Positions 36,933 through 49,173 are shown, counted from the first letter of the stretch. The stretch: 64,000 nt of DNA from Lonicera japonica (GCA_021464415.1 CM038465.1:21917839-21981838); one strand, 5' to 3'. Translations and numbers: made by a program. Notes: generated by a model not told the origin, from the letters alone.

Positions 36933-38589
36933 ATTTTGAAAATTCATAATATGTAGCTCCCCCTTTGTGAAAACTTCCTATTGGTGCTATTGCTTCCTTC
37001 ATCATCCTTTTCAACACAAATTGTGCAAACCCGATCATGCCACAACTTGCTTGAACTTTTTTACCAATCTTCTCCTTTTTGTTTCCAACCTTTATGCAAG
37101 GATCTTCAAGTGCAACAATTGACGTTCCGCACTTTTCATGGTTGAGAGATTTTGGACTTTTTTGAGAATCAAATTTTTCATCACTTGTCTTTCCTTTATT
37201 AACTTGCATAACCAACGGAAAAGTATTATTTCTTGTCTTTCTAATTTTTGCAATTATCTTTTTCCGTTTGTCTATGATCACACATTCTTCATCATCAAAA
37301 TTCAAAGAATATCCCTTTCGCAAAATTTGGCCAACACTAAGCAAATTTTGGGTTAGTGTGGGCACATACAAAGCATCATGGATGTACTTCTTACCTTCTT
37401 TTGTTTGCACCGCAACAATTCCTTTGCCTTTGACATTTTTCATTTCTCCATCTATAAACTTCACTTGAGAGTCAAAATTTTCATCAAGTTGCACAAAGAA
37501 ATTCCGATTTTGCGTCATATGATTACTACACCCACTATCCAAGTACCAAACATTTTGCAAATCAAAATCTTCCTTCATGTAACAAAATAATTGCTCTGTC
37601 TCATTTTTTTCTGAAAAGTTAACTTCTTTTTTCTCCTCTTCTCTTCCATTACTATACCAACAATCCCTTTGTGAGTGATTAGGGACTCTACACTTTTTGT
37701 ATCTATAACAGCAATTTCTAATTATATGTCCATAATTTTTAATTTTTGCAAACATAACATTGGATATTACCATTATCTTGCGGGTTGTTAAATTTGCCTC
37801 TTCCTCCTTCGTATGCATGCTCTTGGCCTTGCCAAAACCATTGTGAACCGCCACTTCTTGAATTTTTTAAATTAGCCTCTTTGTCCCTTTTTTCTTTGAA
37901 ACTCGATTTAGACTGAAATGCTTGCTCCAATTGATTTTCTGGACACCTATTAATTCTTTTTTCATGTGCTTCAAGAGAACCATTTAGTTCATGTAGAGAC
38001 ATCTTAGATAAATCTTTAGATTCTTCAATTGCGGCTACAACTTGATCAAATTTTGGAGGCAAACTCCTTAACTTCTAAATTTTTCAATAATCTTTTTATT
38101 TTCAATAGCATCTCCATAACTTCTAATTCGATTGACTATAGTGGAGACTCTAGAAAATAAGGCTTGAATTGTTTCACTTTCTTTCATCATCAAATTATCA
38201 AATTCCTTCCACAAAGATTGAAGTTTAATAGTGATTACCTTTTGTGTTCCTTGAAATTCTTCCTTCAAGAAGTCCCATGCTTCCTTTGATTTCTTTGCTC
38301 CTAAAATTCTTGGAAATATTGCTTTGCTTATCCCTTGTTGGATGAAAAGCAATGCTTTTGCATCTTTCTTCTTGTTTTCTTTATACTCCTTTTGCTTTGC
38401 TTGGGACCATGTTTGTAGTGCTGTCGTGGATTCCGGTGCATTATATCCATCTTTTACAAGTTCCTACAATTCTTGAGAGATGCAGAGAGTCTTCATTTGT
38501 ATGCTCCAAAAATCATAACTTTCATAATCAAAAATTGGAACCAAAGTTTGGGCATAATTGAACCCGGTTGCACTTGAATTTGTAGCCAT
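36933..38589 (-). pseudogene. Copia gag-protease polyprotein, broken
   Basis: The frame opens at ATG 38589 (MATNSSATGF). Gag (UBN2-type) is readable through SKEAWDFLKEEFQG and MKESETIQALFSRV, with a TAG stop near 38465 and a frameshift near 38070 before LPPKFDQVVAAIEESKDLS. A zinc knuckle C-x2-C-x4-H-x4-C (CYVC...GH...C) is split by a small insertion near 37745. Then come a second Cys/His-rich stretch and the protease motif WYLDSGCSNHMT (active-site D-S-G) with YVPTLTQNLLSVGQ. The frame ends in a lysine-rich tail without integrase. Three lesions make it non-functional. Gag forms the particle and protease cleaves it (family knowledge). Confidence 0.9.
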
Positions 38590-38600
38590 TATGATCTTCG

Positions 38601-38611
38601 CTCTGATACCA
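38601..38611 (-). other. tRNA-iMet primer binding site
   Basis: On the minus strand TGGTATCAGAG follows the 5' LTR after one base, the usual plant Copia primer site. Confidence 0.95.
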
Positions 38612-38612
38612 C

Positions 38613-39067
38613 TGTTGGGTTTTTGTGCAACTGAAGTGCGATACAAAATATATTTTCTTCAATTATATTTTTCACTAGAGAATTACAATTACAATTTTAA
38701 TTTTAATTTTTTTTTCGCTTAACACTATTACACCTTTTCTTTTACACTTAACTCTCTTTTCCACTTTTCTCTCTTACTCTCTTACACTTTTCTTTCTTAC
38801 TCTCACACATCAACCAATGCTTACTAGTACATCTATTTATAGTCTCCTAGAGAATATTCTAGGCTCCTAGATATTTCCATGCAATCTAGATTTTTCCATG
38901 GACTTAAGACTCTTTTAAGTATAAGAAAATTCTTGAAGAGCATTCTAGAATCCATCTTCCTTTTACATGATATTTGCTAGATTTTTATTGCATATTCTAG
39001 ATAGAATATTCTAGAGATAATTCTAGAATATTACACAATCTAGAATTTTCAAAATTACTTTTCAACA
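38613..39067 (-). repeat. 5' LTR of the short Copia element
   Basis: 455 bp, TGTTGAAAAG...ACCCAACA on the minus strand. TATAAATA lies at 38834-38841, and the heat-shock-element-like motifs repeat at 38943-38950, 39004-39011 and 39021-39032, conserved with the 3' LTR. An additional incomplete copy of this LTR is at 33904-34131, in the palindrome's left arm. Confidence 0.95.
38943..39032 (-). promoter_or_regulatory. Heat-shock-element-like cluster, 5' LTR
   Basis: Same motifs and spacing as in the 3' LTR: TTCTAGAA, GAATATTC and TTCTAGAATATT, about 100-190 bp upstream of the TATA box. In the 5' LTR these would drive the element's transcript. Confidence 0.65.
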
Positions 39068-39536
39068 ATCAAATGAGCTTATGTAAATTATAGGAGAATC
39101 AAATGGGCTATAAGTCTAGCTCTATGTATGCTAATTAATAGATTCTTGTATTAGATTCAGATTGTACATTGTTAAGATAGCACTGTATTTGATGATGATC
39201 TGACTGTAGTACAAATTACACAACCTTTAATTTTTACTAGCTCTTATTTCTTGCAATTTTAAGTTTCAAAACTTTGTTGAGTTTTCAGTTTATATAGATT
39301 ATGCAATGTATCCGATGGTGATTAGTGTCCCACTGCCATTTGCACAAAAGATAACCTTAAAACAATTAATAGTCATGACTAAGTTTTTGAAACCTTTGAA
39401 ATTACTTATCGTATTTTGGAGAATCAAAGTTCCAAATCTCTAAGACAACTAAATAATTTTATCATTAGTTACATTGAAATTAGTATATTGAAAAATTGAC
39501 TAGTAAAATAGTAAAGCTTTTTTTGGGGGGAAGTGA

Positions 39537-39597
39537 GGAGGTTTTTTTTTTTTTTTTTTGGGGGTGTGTGTGTGTGGGGGGGGGGGGGGGGGGGGGG
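39537..39597. repeat. Poly-T / poly-G low-complexity run
   Basis: T18, then G5, (TG)n and a run of 22 G. It is absent from copy A at the matching place (~2075). Such runs are prone to sequencing or assembly error, and a real G22 could form a G-quadruplex. Confidence 0.8.
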
Positions 39598-40228
39598 CAT
39601 CAATAACCAATAGAGATGCTGGCACTACTTGCAGTTCAATTGATTTGTAGGCTGTGTGATATATAAAATTGACGGATTTGGAATCTTTTAAGGCATATAT
39701 ATGGAGGGAAAATGATAGTTTTACCAGTTTCATTTATTGGATATTTTATTTACAATCTACTAATATATCCGGTATTGAATATTCTATAAATGACAACAAT
39801 GAATGTATCACTGCTTTATATGGAGTCATCTAACGGGAATATTGCACATGCAATTAAAGAGGTGATGAGTATAGAGGATTTTATGTTGAATTATTTCACT
39901 ACAGCTAAGCATAGGAGAGAGTGATGTGAAAAGAAACAATAACCTGGAAAAAAAATATTGTTAATTTCCTTCACCTAACAATAGTTCCTTCTTAATTTTT
40001 GAGAAAATTGAATAATTAATGGAATAACAAGTTATATATATTTACATGGAGTTATTAATTAAGTACAATATATCCTTATATATGTATATAGTAGCCATAA
40101 AATAAAATGTGGTCCTCCGACTGTGTGCAAATTATATGATTATAGAGGTTGTCGAAGCAGAATCAAGTTTTTCTCTATCCAGGAAAAAGAGAAAACCAAA
40201 GATGATAAAAAGTTGTTTACCACATTAA

Positions 40229-40836
40229 GGGCTCATTTGGTTTTAATTTTAAATCATTCTCGGAATGTTACATTCCATTCTAGAAGGATTTCAATGTTTG
40301 GTTCAACTTTTAGGCTAAGAATACATCATTCCAAGAATGGAGTATTCCTTCAAAGTTCTACCTCTTAAATAGATGGGAATAGTGCATTCCCATAAGTATT
40401 ATCTACTAAATTTTTTCATAAAATTTTCTTTTAAGACCAAAATATCCTTTTTACTTACCAAGATAACAACTTTTTTTTTTTTTATATTCTCTTTAAAAGA
40501 AAAAAAATGTTTTAAACTTTTACTTTTATTATTATTAAATACATATGATGACTTTTCACAATTTTTAACAATAAAAACTCAAGTTTTACCTTTGTAAAAT
40601 ACTAAAATTGTTAGGACTTGTCTTTTAATTTTATAAAATGAATAACATTTTGGTAATTCATGCATATTTCATTCAAATTCTCGTTTGAACCAAATATAGA
40701 GATGTAATTTCACATTTCAGGAAAGAAGAATTCATGTTCGAATCAAACATTGGCAAGGCATCATAATTGTCAGGAAAAAGCTTTTCAGGAATGTAGAATG
40801 CCCATTCCATTATCAAAACTCGAACCAAATGAGCCC
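40229..40836. mobile_element. Tourist-like MITE, empty site known
   Basis: Ends GGGCTCATTTGGTT and, inward from the right, GGGCTCATTTGGTTCG. TAA flanks both ends (40226-40228, 40837-40839). Copies A and C of the block read 'ttaccacattaatagtaaat' (complement of ~1572-1592) without interruption, the exact empty site. 608 bp, no coding capacity; a different family from the element at 42990. Confidence 0.9.
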
Positions 40837-40866
40837 TAATACTAAACATCACCTTAATAATAATAA

Positions 40867-42262
40867 GGGGCTTTTTGTTTTTAGCCCAAAAAAATTAAAT
40901 TATTTTTCTTTTAACCCATATCATTTGAAAAATTAAGAATTGACCCAAATGAGTGGATAATTACTAATTATATATTTTATAATTTTTTTTATTATGTTTT
41001 TTTTCTTTTATGTTTTTTCTATCTTATCTTTTTAAACGTTCAAATTTAAATTTATTATTTACCTAAAATGTATATCTTTTAGAGATTTTTATGGTTTTAA
41101 GTTCAAATTTAAAATTTTGTAAATACAAACTACAAGTAATAACTTTTGATAATTATTAATGGTCTTACAATATTATATATTAAAAAAATTAAGAGATTAT
41201 ACAAGTAGAATTGATAACATTGTCATATTAAAAGTATCAAACATTAAAACTTGAGGCATGTAAAAGACATATTAGTAGTAAATATTACATATAAATAAAA
41301 CTAAACATGCAGTCATATTAAAAAAAATTATACTGGTAAAACTAAAAACACAGCCATATTAAAAAAATATTGCACATATAAAATTAAAAACACAGTCATA
41401 TTAAAAAGACAATACATAAGTCAAATTAAAAATACAGTGATATTATTAAAAGACATTACACAAGTAAAATAAAAAATACAGTCATATTAAAAGTATTAAG
41501 ATCAAGAATGTTAAATATAAAGGAATGTAGAGAAGGAGACTCAAATGAGTGGAAAGAAATAATTTACTGACCTTAGAATGAACGTTATAACAATCATCAT
41601 TCATGCACCAAATAGACGATTATTGGTGGGTCACTTGGATCATATGTTTGATGATTGTAATAACACATAATTCCATATTGGAACTTTTGTAAATCCCATA
41701 TCGCCATTAAAACTAGACTTTCAAGTTGATGATTAATATTATAAAGATGTGTTTTTTTACTGCTATATTCGTCTTCTTAATGGAAGATATGTACCACCTG
41801 AATTTGGGGTCAATCTTCAAAACTTTCATAAATAGACGAACACCGGTTTGTATAGAGAGATGCAACCTTTATTCATTGGTAGTATTTGTTATTTAGCTAA
41901 TTTAAAAAAGAATCCTAGCAGATATATATATTTATACATACACGTACATTTTTTATAAATATCTATTATTAACTGGGTTAGAGCTAATGATAAATACTAC
42001 TATATGTGATAAATATATGTTATTAATTATATAATACACTGCTTAAAAATGAAGGAAATAGCAACCTTGTCATTTACTAAGGATAATTTATTCAGATTAA
42101 TTCATCCTAAAATAAACTAGAATATTATAAAATAAAATATCAAATTTGGGCTAAAACCAAATCAATTGAGTTAAATCCTAAAAATTGTGTTGTTCACTAA
42201 TTTGTTAAATGTGGTGGGTTTGAGTAAAGAAACCCTTGAAATCTTGGGTGAAATCCTAATTT
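40867..42262. other. Unidentified insertion in copy D (~1.4 kb)
   Basis: Copy A has no counterpart between 'caccctaataataataat' and the microsatellite. The inserted DNA starts GGGGCTTTTTGTTTTTAGCC and contains, at ~41230-41500, a loosely repeated phrase (acagtcatattaaaa with aacatgcag/aacacag) five times. No terminal repeats or protein were recognised. Confidence 0.55.
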
Positions 42263-42263
42263 G

Positions 42264-42266
42264 CCA

Positions 42267-42298
<32 letters not shown>

Positions 42299-42398
42299 AT
42301 GATAATGGCAATAACAATAACAATAATAATAACAAGAACAATGACAATAACAATAATAATAACAATAGCAATAACAATAACAACAACAACAATAATAA

Positions 42399-42434
<36 letters not shown>

Positions 42435-42446
42435 TGTATGTATGTA
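42264..42446. repeat. Compound microsatellite
   Basis: (TAG)n at ~42266-42297, imperfect (AAT/AAC)n to 42395, then (ATGT)n to ~42446. It sits where copy A has only (TTA)n (1530-1561) and copy C has about three TTA units, so it expanded in this copy. Frames reading poly-Ser/Asn or poly-Leu here are artefacts. Confidence 0.95.
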
Positions 42447-42989
42447 TAGAGTAGTTGGATGATAGGTATTTTTTACGATAGACTATATTAAGTACCTCTC
42501 TAAATTTATACATTTTTGTTATATTTAGGAGCAATGATTTGTCAAACATTGTTATATTAACTATATATACGATGAGTAATACGATAAACACTTGATTTTC
42601 TTGCTAATTTATGATAAATAATTGTGTGGTGTGACTTATTATATATATAAATATTTTATATTATTATATAATTATAAACGTGTGAATGACCGGGTGTATT
42701 TGCAATTTTTATGAATCGGTAAGGAATAATTTGTATTATATTTTTTTTAGTTAAAATTCTACTCAATTTGATATTTTGGTTAGAAATATCCATTCTACTA
42801 AAAAAATTCTAGTCTTTTTGGTTAGGAACTAAAATATGGTACTTTAATTATTATTTGTTTATGAGTTAAAACGCTAATATATTTAGTCTCTAGGTTTGGA
42901 ATATTTATTTTACTCAAAATCCTACTATATTTGGTATTTTTGTCTGTCAACTAATTATAAATCATACTCTACTTCTTTTTCTTTTTTTA

Positions 42990-43281
42990 TGCTCCGTTTG
43001 ATAGCAACAAGGAAAATGACAATAAAAAAACTAATTTGGGAGAGAAGATGCAAAATAAGTTTGAGATACTCTCCATCTCATACTCATTTTTGTGAGTATA
43101 TGTCCTCCATCATCCTTTATATTTTGTGAAAATAATTTCTCCATCACCCAAAGAAAATTTTGTCATGGAAAAAAGCAAAAACCAAGAGTTAATCTTACCA
43201 CATCCCTCAACTTATTTTCCATCTTCTCACATAAATTAGTTATTTTTGTTTTCATTTTCCATGTTGCTATCAAAAGAAGCC
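42990..43281. mobile_element. Tourist-like MITE, family A
   Basis: Ends TGCTCCGTTTGATAGCAACA and, inward from the right, GGCTTCTTTTGATAGCAACA. TTA flanks both sides (42987-42989, 43282-43284). The inverted repeats extend with mismatches for ~50 bp. Same family as 7648-7950 and 28440-28715. Confidence 0.85.
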
Positions 43282-43284
43282 TTA

Positions 43285-44637
43285 AAGTTAAAATCTTAAC
43301 AACAAATCGTCTTCTATCTAGTTTTAAAACAATCAAATAGTTTTTTAAAGTATTCATAATTTCTATTTATTTCTATTAAGATTCCTATATAAAACACTAT
43401 AAATTAACATTAGAATTCTTACAAAAATCTTCGTTTTAATTTTTTTGCCAACTATAATTCATCCCATAACAACAATTTATTATATTTGGACCATGAAGTA
43501 CAAATTTATTTAATTATTGTAATGTTTATAACAACTATTTATTGAAGTGGTATTCTTACTAAATTTATAGTTGCATTCTTTTATTTGGATTATATTTGAA
43601 GTTAACATGTATGGTCGTTTCAGATTACTAGGAATTAATGAAATTTGAGTAAGATTGGATTGATGTGCTATAAATAGAGCATAATATTCTTTGATTAATC
43701 TACGAGAGGAAATTTGTTTTTGTGCGCCATACATAAAATTTTCCTAGGTTATGTTCTTTCGCATGATTTTGAGATAGAATTTGGTAAATCTCGTGATTTA
43801 CGGAATTCATGACTGTTCTCTTGGGATAAATCTCAATATTTTAAAATTCCTTCAAAGTTTAAAATCCTATAAATTATGTGATATCATAATCTGCTCAAAA
43901 AGTTGGGATTTTGAAATCTCGCTTTAAATTACGGAGTTTGAATTTGTTCAGTCCATTTTAATGTTATCTCTCATCCATTATTGGTTAGTCTTACATTACT
44001 ATTTTTTGATAATTTATAAAATACCTATGAAAATTTATAATTTTTTCAAAAGAACACTTAAATTGAAAATCATAAGATTTTAAAATTGCAAATTTCAAAA
44101 TCTTATGATTTGTCAAATTTCGTGATTTCAAAATTTTGTGAAAAGAGAAAAGAAGATTAGGCATTTAATTGTTTGTTTAGCCGTTAAATTCGTCAAAATG
44201 TACGCAAACAATCCAATAAAAGGTCAAAGTTATAATATGTGAAATTCTGGGGGTCAAGATTAGTTTTTATGTAACTAATGGGGGTCAAAGATTAAATAAA
44301 TGACTTTTTCTTTCTTCCCTAACAATAACTATAGGTCACGCCCCAAAGTTTTGAATTGTTTACGAACCTAACCTCATGTTTCAAAGTTCACACAAAACTC
44401 CCTGTACCTTCTACGAATATTTTCTAAATGGGGGGTTTGGCCCATGTTTTCCAAAAGTTTATAAGTGATCCTTCTTCTTTTTTTTCCAGTAATAATAGTG
44501 TTCGGGCCAGCATATGTGCACATGACTTCTACTCTCAAATTTCATTAGCACATAATGTGATTTGGACATTTTCTAGAATAGCAACGCTATATATATTTAC
44601 CGATTATTTTTATATATCGCCTATTCTTATTGACATG
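43285..44637. other. AT-rich intergenic sequence
   Basis: No gene seen. A small hairpin (ataagattttaaaattg / complement) lies at ~44069-44112. Confidence 0.5.
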
Positions 44638-45129
44638 TGTAGACACCCCGATCCGTGACCCCCACAAGAACCCTTACATATATATATATCAAGTCATTCT
44701 CCATTTTTAAGCTTAAGTTTTGATTTTGGGTAGTTTGGCATTTTTAGGCTTATTTTGCATTTTTCTTGTTTTGCCCACTTTTTCATCCCACATTGGATGG
44801 GAGTGAAAAGTGAGGCCTTGGGTTTCCTTATAAATAAGGGCCTAAGGCTTGTGTTTTAAGGGGGAGTAAAATGAGAAAGATCATATAAGAGTTTTTTTAG
44901 CCATTGAACCCATAATTCTCATTAGTATAAGATTCTCCACTCTTTTATTAGAGATGTTGAGAATTATGCTCTAGTTAATTTTATTGGGTTCTTAGAAAAT
45001 AAGAATCTTTTCAGTATAGAGTTTATACCCGGAGTGTCAGTCTTTGCCAACACCGGAGTTCTGTCCGCTTCTCTCGTATTTATATTGTCGTCGGGAAGGT
45101 AATCTTTTGACCCTTTCTTTTATTTAAGT

Positions 45130-45255
<126 letters not shown>

Positions 45256-45431
45256 GCATGCTTGTCTTATTTTAATTAAGTTTATTATATGCATATTTGT
45301 TTATTATTTTAATCGAATTTATTACTTGTTTGACTTTCATTAAAGGTCTATTTTATATATTAGAAACTCCCATATAATTCACATCGAGTCTGGAACTCAC
45401 CCGCGCACTAGAGCACCCTACCAGATGGGTT

Positions 45432-45649
45432 TGTCGCACGACAAACCCAATGCAAATACAATTTGTCGCACGACAAACCTATCTGTCGCACGACAAACCT
45501 TACCATGTCGCGCGACAATCCCCCCCGAACACCGACCAACCACTTTTCTGACACATCAATCTGTCAGAACCATCACTTCAGCCGTATGTCGCGCGACATA
45601 TGTATATGTCGCGCGACACTTGCCCTTTCTGGAGGAATGTCGCGCGACA
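45432..45649. repeat. Seven copies of palindromic TGTCGC(A/G)CGACA
   Basis: Copies start at 45432, 45464 and 45484 (TGTCGCACGACA) and at 45506, 45587, 45607 and 45638 (TGTCGCGCGACA). The last four are perfect palindromes. They are short, irregularly spaced and extremely CpG-rich relative to the surroundings. Frames across them (45425-45673) read as repeated Cys-Arg-Ala or Ser-His-Asp and are not genes. They may be protein-binding sites in the LTR. Confidence 0.9.
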
Positions 45650-46245
45650 ATCTTCCCCGAACAGTATAAATAGGCCAACACCCCCATGGGTTCAAGGCAG
45701 CCATTCCCCACCATAGAGGACACGGTTCTAACACCAAAATCCTTATTTCTCTCTTACATTTCTAACCTTTAAGCCTTCTTCGGAAGCACCTTTGATAACA
45801 TTTATTTCTACAAGAGTCTCGGATCTAATCTTGGCACCGGAGTGCCACCTTCTAGAGTCAGACCGCTAGAAATATTTCAAAGAGGAAAGCTGATATCCGC
45901 CGGAGATCTTCTCTGCCGTATTATATTTTCTCTCTTTTATTCTTATATATATCGTCGGGAAAGTAACTAAAGTCTCTTCTAGTAATCAAATAATATATCT
46001 GCATGTTAGTTTTATTGTACTTTATTTAGTAATTATAGATTTGTTTAAATTCTTATGTAAGTTTGCTATATATACATATTAGTTATTTTCGGAAGTATTA
46101 TAAGTGAGTAGGGAGTTGGCTTGCTTGGGCCAACATAAACCGAAAGCATTTACTTCCACCCTCCTCGTTTTATTTTAATTAAGTTTATTATATGTAGACT
46201 TTTTATACCTGTTGCTTTGTCCACTTTCTAGCTGGATAAACTTAT

Positions 46246-48304
46246 TGTAACGCCCCGAATCCCACACCCCGGGGTAGCGGGGACACTACGGTATCCACCT
46301 ATATGGAGGATATAAATTTGGATAATGGACGCATAAAAGTCCAACTAAAATTCCTCAAATATAAATCTGAAAATTATGACGCACTTATATGATACAAACT
46401 GTAAACCAAATCACAAACCATTATCAAACTCATTAAATATAAATAAAAGTCATATATACATAAAACCATAAGTTCTCCACAAAATATTATTCACTAATAT
46501 TACATAACCACAACATATTATTAATAAAACTCAAAAGAAACAAACCAAAGTCTTCTACATGAAGACTACACAAGGTCTAGTTGGTATCAAGGATCTACTC
46601 TATCGCATGCAACCTCATCTTTTCCCTCTTTCCCTTGTCATCTACTACACGATCAGATTTTGTACCTGTGGAGGGAAAACGTAAGCTAAAAAGCCCAATG
46701 AAAACAAGAGTGCAAAATGAAATTAATAATTGAACTATTAAAATTGTAAACAAGCCTAATAAATGAGGCTCCAAAGTATAATGAAATTTAACAAAGAAAA
46801 TAATCACACCTCATTAAACTCATATAAGAATCATAAACAATGTTGGCACTTTGTTAAGGAATATATAAATAATAAAGTTGACACATTTAATTTTATTTGT
46901 ATTGAGGATAAGTAACCGAATATAAATTTCGGATAAACTAGTAACACATACATAATGAATGGTTACTCCGTAAATGCTAATGTAGTGGTCCCCATTCCGG
47001 GGGCTCCTCACCCCGTGGCGGTGGCACCTCTTACTTGCTTCCGTGCACGGTTTCCGGTCTTTTCATCCGAGGGGCACTCCGTCCCAACTTACAAACCAAC
47101 CACAAATACAATCACAAGTACAATATCCATACAATACACAATTTACATTAAATGTGTCTTTAAACCAAGTTTAAGTACCAACACTAAAGGAAATTTCATA
47201 AATAATTTTTAAAGTAAACTTATTCAATTATACCAATAATTTATGGGTAATGTAGACTATGACGAATTCACTGTTCATCATCAAAACTAGACTTTAAAAC
47301 CCATATAACAATCAATCTTGCAAATTCATATATCAAATACCATCATCACAACTTCATAGTTCAATTAATAGCAATTTAGAAAATCATCTCTTCTCTAAAA
47401 TAGCAAATCTAAGGTTCATATTGATATAACTCAAAATTAACAATCTAAAGTATAAAACATGTAAATTAGAGTAGAGAAGAGAAGTTTACTCATGTTCCCA
47501 CCTCAAATAAAGGATTGATGAAGAATTGAAGTAGTTGAGTATGAAGAGCTTGAAGGATCCTTGGAGGAATTGAATGATTCAAAGGAAGAGGATGATGAAA
47601 TCTTGTTGATGATGTTGCTAGCTTGTGATTTCTAGTAGTAGAATGGATTTAGTGGTTTAATTTGTGATGAATCAAGGTTTTAGGATGAGGGAAATAGAGA
47701 GAAGTGCTCTGATTTCGTGGGTTTGAAGAAGGAGAAATGAGAAGTGTGTAGAAGAAAAGAGTATAAGTGTAATAAAAAGAAAATCAGCAAAATCCCCTGT
47801 TTTTACGTCACTGTGCCTGACCAGTAGGTTCGGAGCTAATTTTAGGCTAATAAATGTCCTAACTGGAAACTTTTCAGTAGTAAGAAGTTTTAGCTCTTCG
47901 AGTCTTATTTCTAACGATATAAAGAACGCCAAAATCGGAGTTCTGAGCGAAAAGATATGATCGAAATGGTAACACTGCACAATTGTCTAAAATATTTTTA
48001 TTTCTCCATAATTTGTAGGCTAAACATGTAGGTATCTAGAATAGGTTAAATGTATCCGAACAAGGACTAAGATGAATAAAATAAAGAGAATTACAATAAA
48101 GAGTGTAAAAAAAATGGGAACACGGTAATCAAACCCGAACATAATTATCAATAAATATAATCTCAAATCACATCCAACTAATAAAATTTGTATGACAAAT
48201 ATCAAAATAAATAAAAAAATAAAAAATTAAACTCATATATAGGTATAAAACAAGGATGCTCATGCTAATGCTCAAATGAAAATGCAAATGCTACGGGTAT
48301 TACA
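46246..48304 (-). mobile_element. Chromovirus-like (Tekay-type) solo LTR
   Basis: On the minus strand it runs TGTAATACCCGTAGCATTTG to GGGATTCGGGGCGTTACA. Exact 5-bp duplications cttat lie at 46241-46245 and 48305-48309. The 'gggcgttaca' end is typical of plant Tekay-like chromoviruses (family knowledge). A leader-like region with a donor 'gaggtgggaacatgag' lies at about 47485-47760 on the minus strand. It is 2059 bp, with no internal domains: a solo LTR nested in the Tat-like LTR. Confidence 0.9.
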
Positions 48305-48983
48305 CTTATTGTCAAGTTATTGATATTCTATTGTTTTCAAACCAAACAACTTGATAAAATCATTTGTAAAAGCAGAAGAAGTAAGACCATTTATCATCCG
48401 ACTAAAACCAAGTCTTCAAAACCCGGACTGATAAAACTTAGTTAGGAATTAAACTCAGATATATTATATCTTCCATATAGACTGCAGTATATCTGATACA
48501 CTCTCCTCAAGAGTTCAATTCCATATCAAATCAATTCCGATAAGATTCGATCTTTTCTAAATTAACCTAACGAGATAATTGGTATTGTTATCTAAGGAAA
48601 CAATACCGAATCACTTTCTTCTCAAAAATAGATAAAATAAAATTTTGCCACTAGTAATCAGATTTCGATAAAACCAAAACATCGGATCATGGAATACAAG
48701 GTTTTCATCCCTTTCCCTGTTTTTCCCAAAATCAAGTTTTCATTAGTTATTTCCAGAAAGCAGTAGAATATCAGTAAAAGCATCCAAGTTTTCCAACATA
48801 GAATAAACATATAAGACCAGCAGAGACCGAAAGGCCAGAATGGGTGCTTAACACCTTCCCGAACCGTAATATAGTTCCCGAACCCTATAGAATCCTAGTT
48901 TCGTAGAGAAACGTGTAAAAAAAGGCTTATCTGTAGCCTTTCCTCTTATACAACTGTTTTGTCTGTTTTCTTGTAAAACGTAC

Positions 48984-49173
48984 TGGCGACTCTAAATGAA
49001 CCCTTCTGCATTTAGAAATAGGATAGAGGGACACCCTATATGAATTATCAACACATAGAAGCAAATGAAACAACGGAATCACTTCCGATGTTTCAAACTC
49101 CCAAACCAGAGGCTGAGAACCTGGGGTCGCATTTGCGGATTCTCACAACATGCATTATGTAAATGAGTGGTAC
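48984..49173 (+). other. Tat-like primer site and short leader
   Basis: TGGCGACTC at 48984 is followed by ~180 bp of leader, including 'aacctggggtcgcatttgcg', before the next LTR starts. The rest of that retrotransposon is not recognised on the far side. Confidence 0.55.

Larger units (their letters stand above)
36428..39067 (-). mobile_element. Gag-protease-only Copia retrotransposon
   Basis: Direct LTRs at 38613-39067 (5') and 36428-36922 (3') have TG...CA ends, and exact 5-bp duplications atcaa flank the element (36423-36427, 39068-39072). A primer site for initiator tRNA-Met follows the 5' LTR and a polypurine tract precedes the 3' LTR. At 2640 bp it is far below a full Copia (~5 kb): integrase, reverse transcriptase and RNase H are missing. 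Mobilisation would need a partner's enzymes, as in known TR-GAG or BARE2-like non-autonomous elements. Confidence 0.95.
39068..42680 (-). repeat. Inverted copy D of the 2.4-kb block, enlarged by insertions
   Basis: Read on the minus strand it follows copy A from ~1320 to ~2445 (for example 'gatctgactgtagtacaaat' at ~39198 mirrors ~2360). It is broken by a MITE (40229-40836), an unidentified ~1.4-kb insertion (40867-42262), grown microsatellites (42264-42446) and a T/G-rich run (39537-39597). Its left end abuts the Copia element. Confidence 0.8.

Noticed and set aside
39537..39597. A designed or functional G-quadruplex
   Set aside because: A T18/G22 run in one copy only is more likely slippage or an assembly error; no flanking motif supports a role.
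42171..42591. Frames reading poly-Leu, poly-Ser/Asn or Ile/Val-rich protein
   Set aside because: They are translations of a compound microsatellite.
45425..45673. Two overlapping frames of 68-82 codons with repeated Cys-Arg-Ala or Ser-His-Asp
   Set aside because: The repeats come from the palindromic 12-mers in all frames; there is no other coding sign.
46246..48304. A stand-alone element with TGTAACGCCCCG at the start of a plus-strand LTR
   Set aside because: The leader and donor site, and the comparison with 49174-52697, show the LTR reads on the minus strand, with GGGGCGTTACA as its end.
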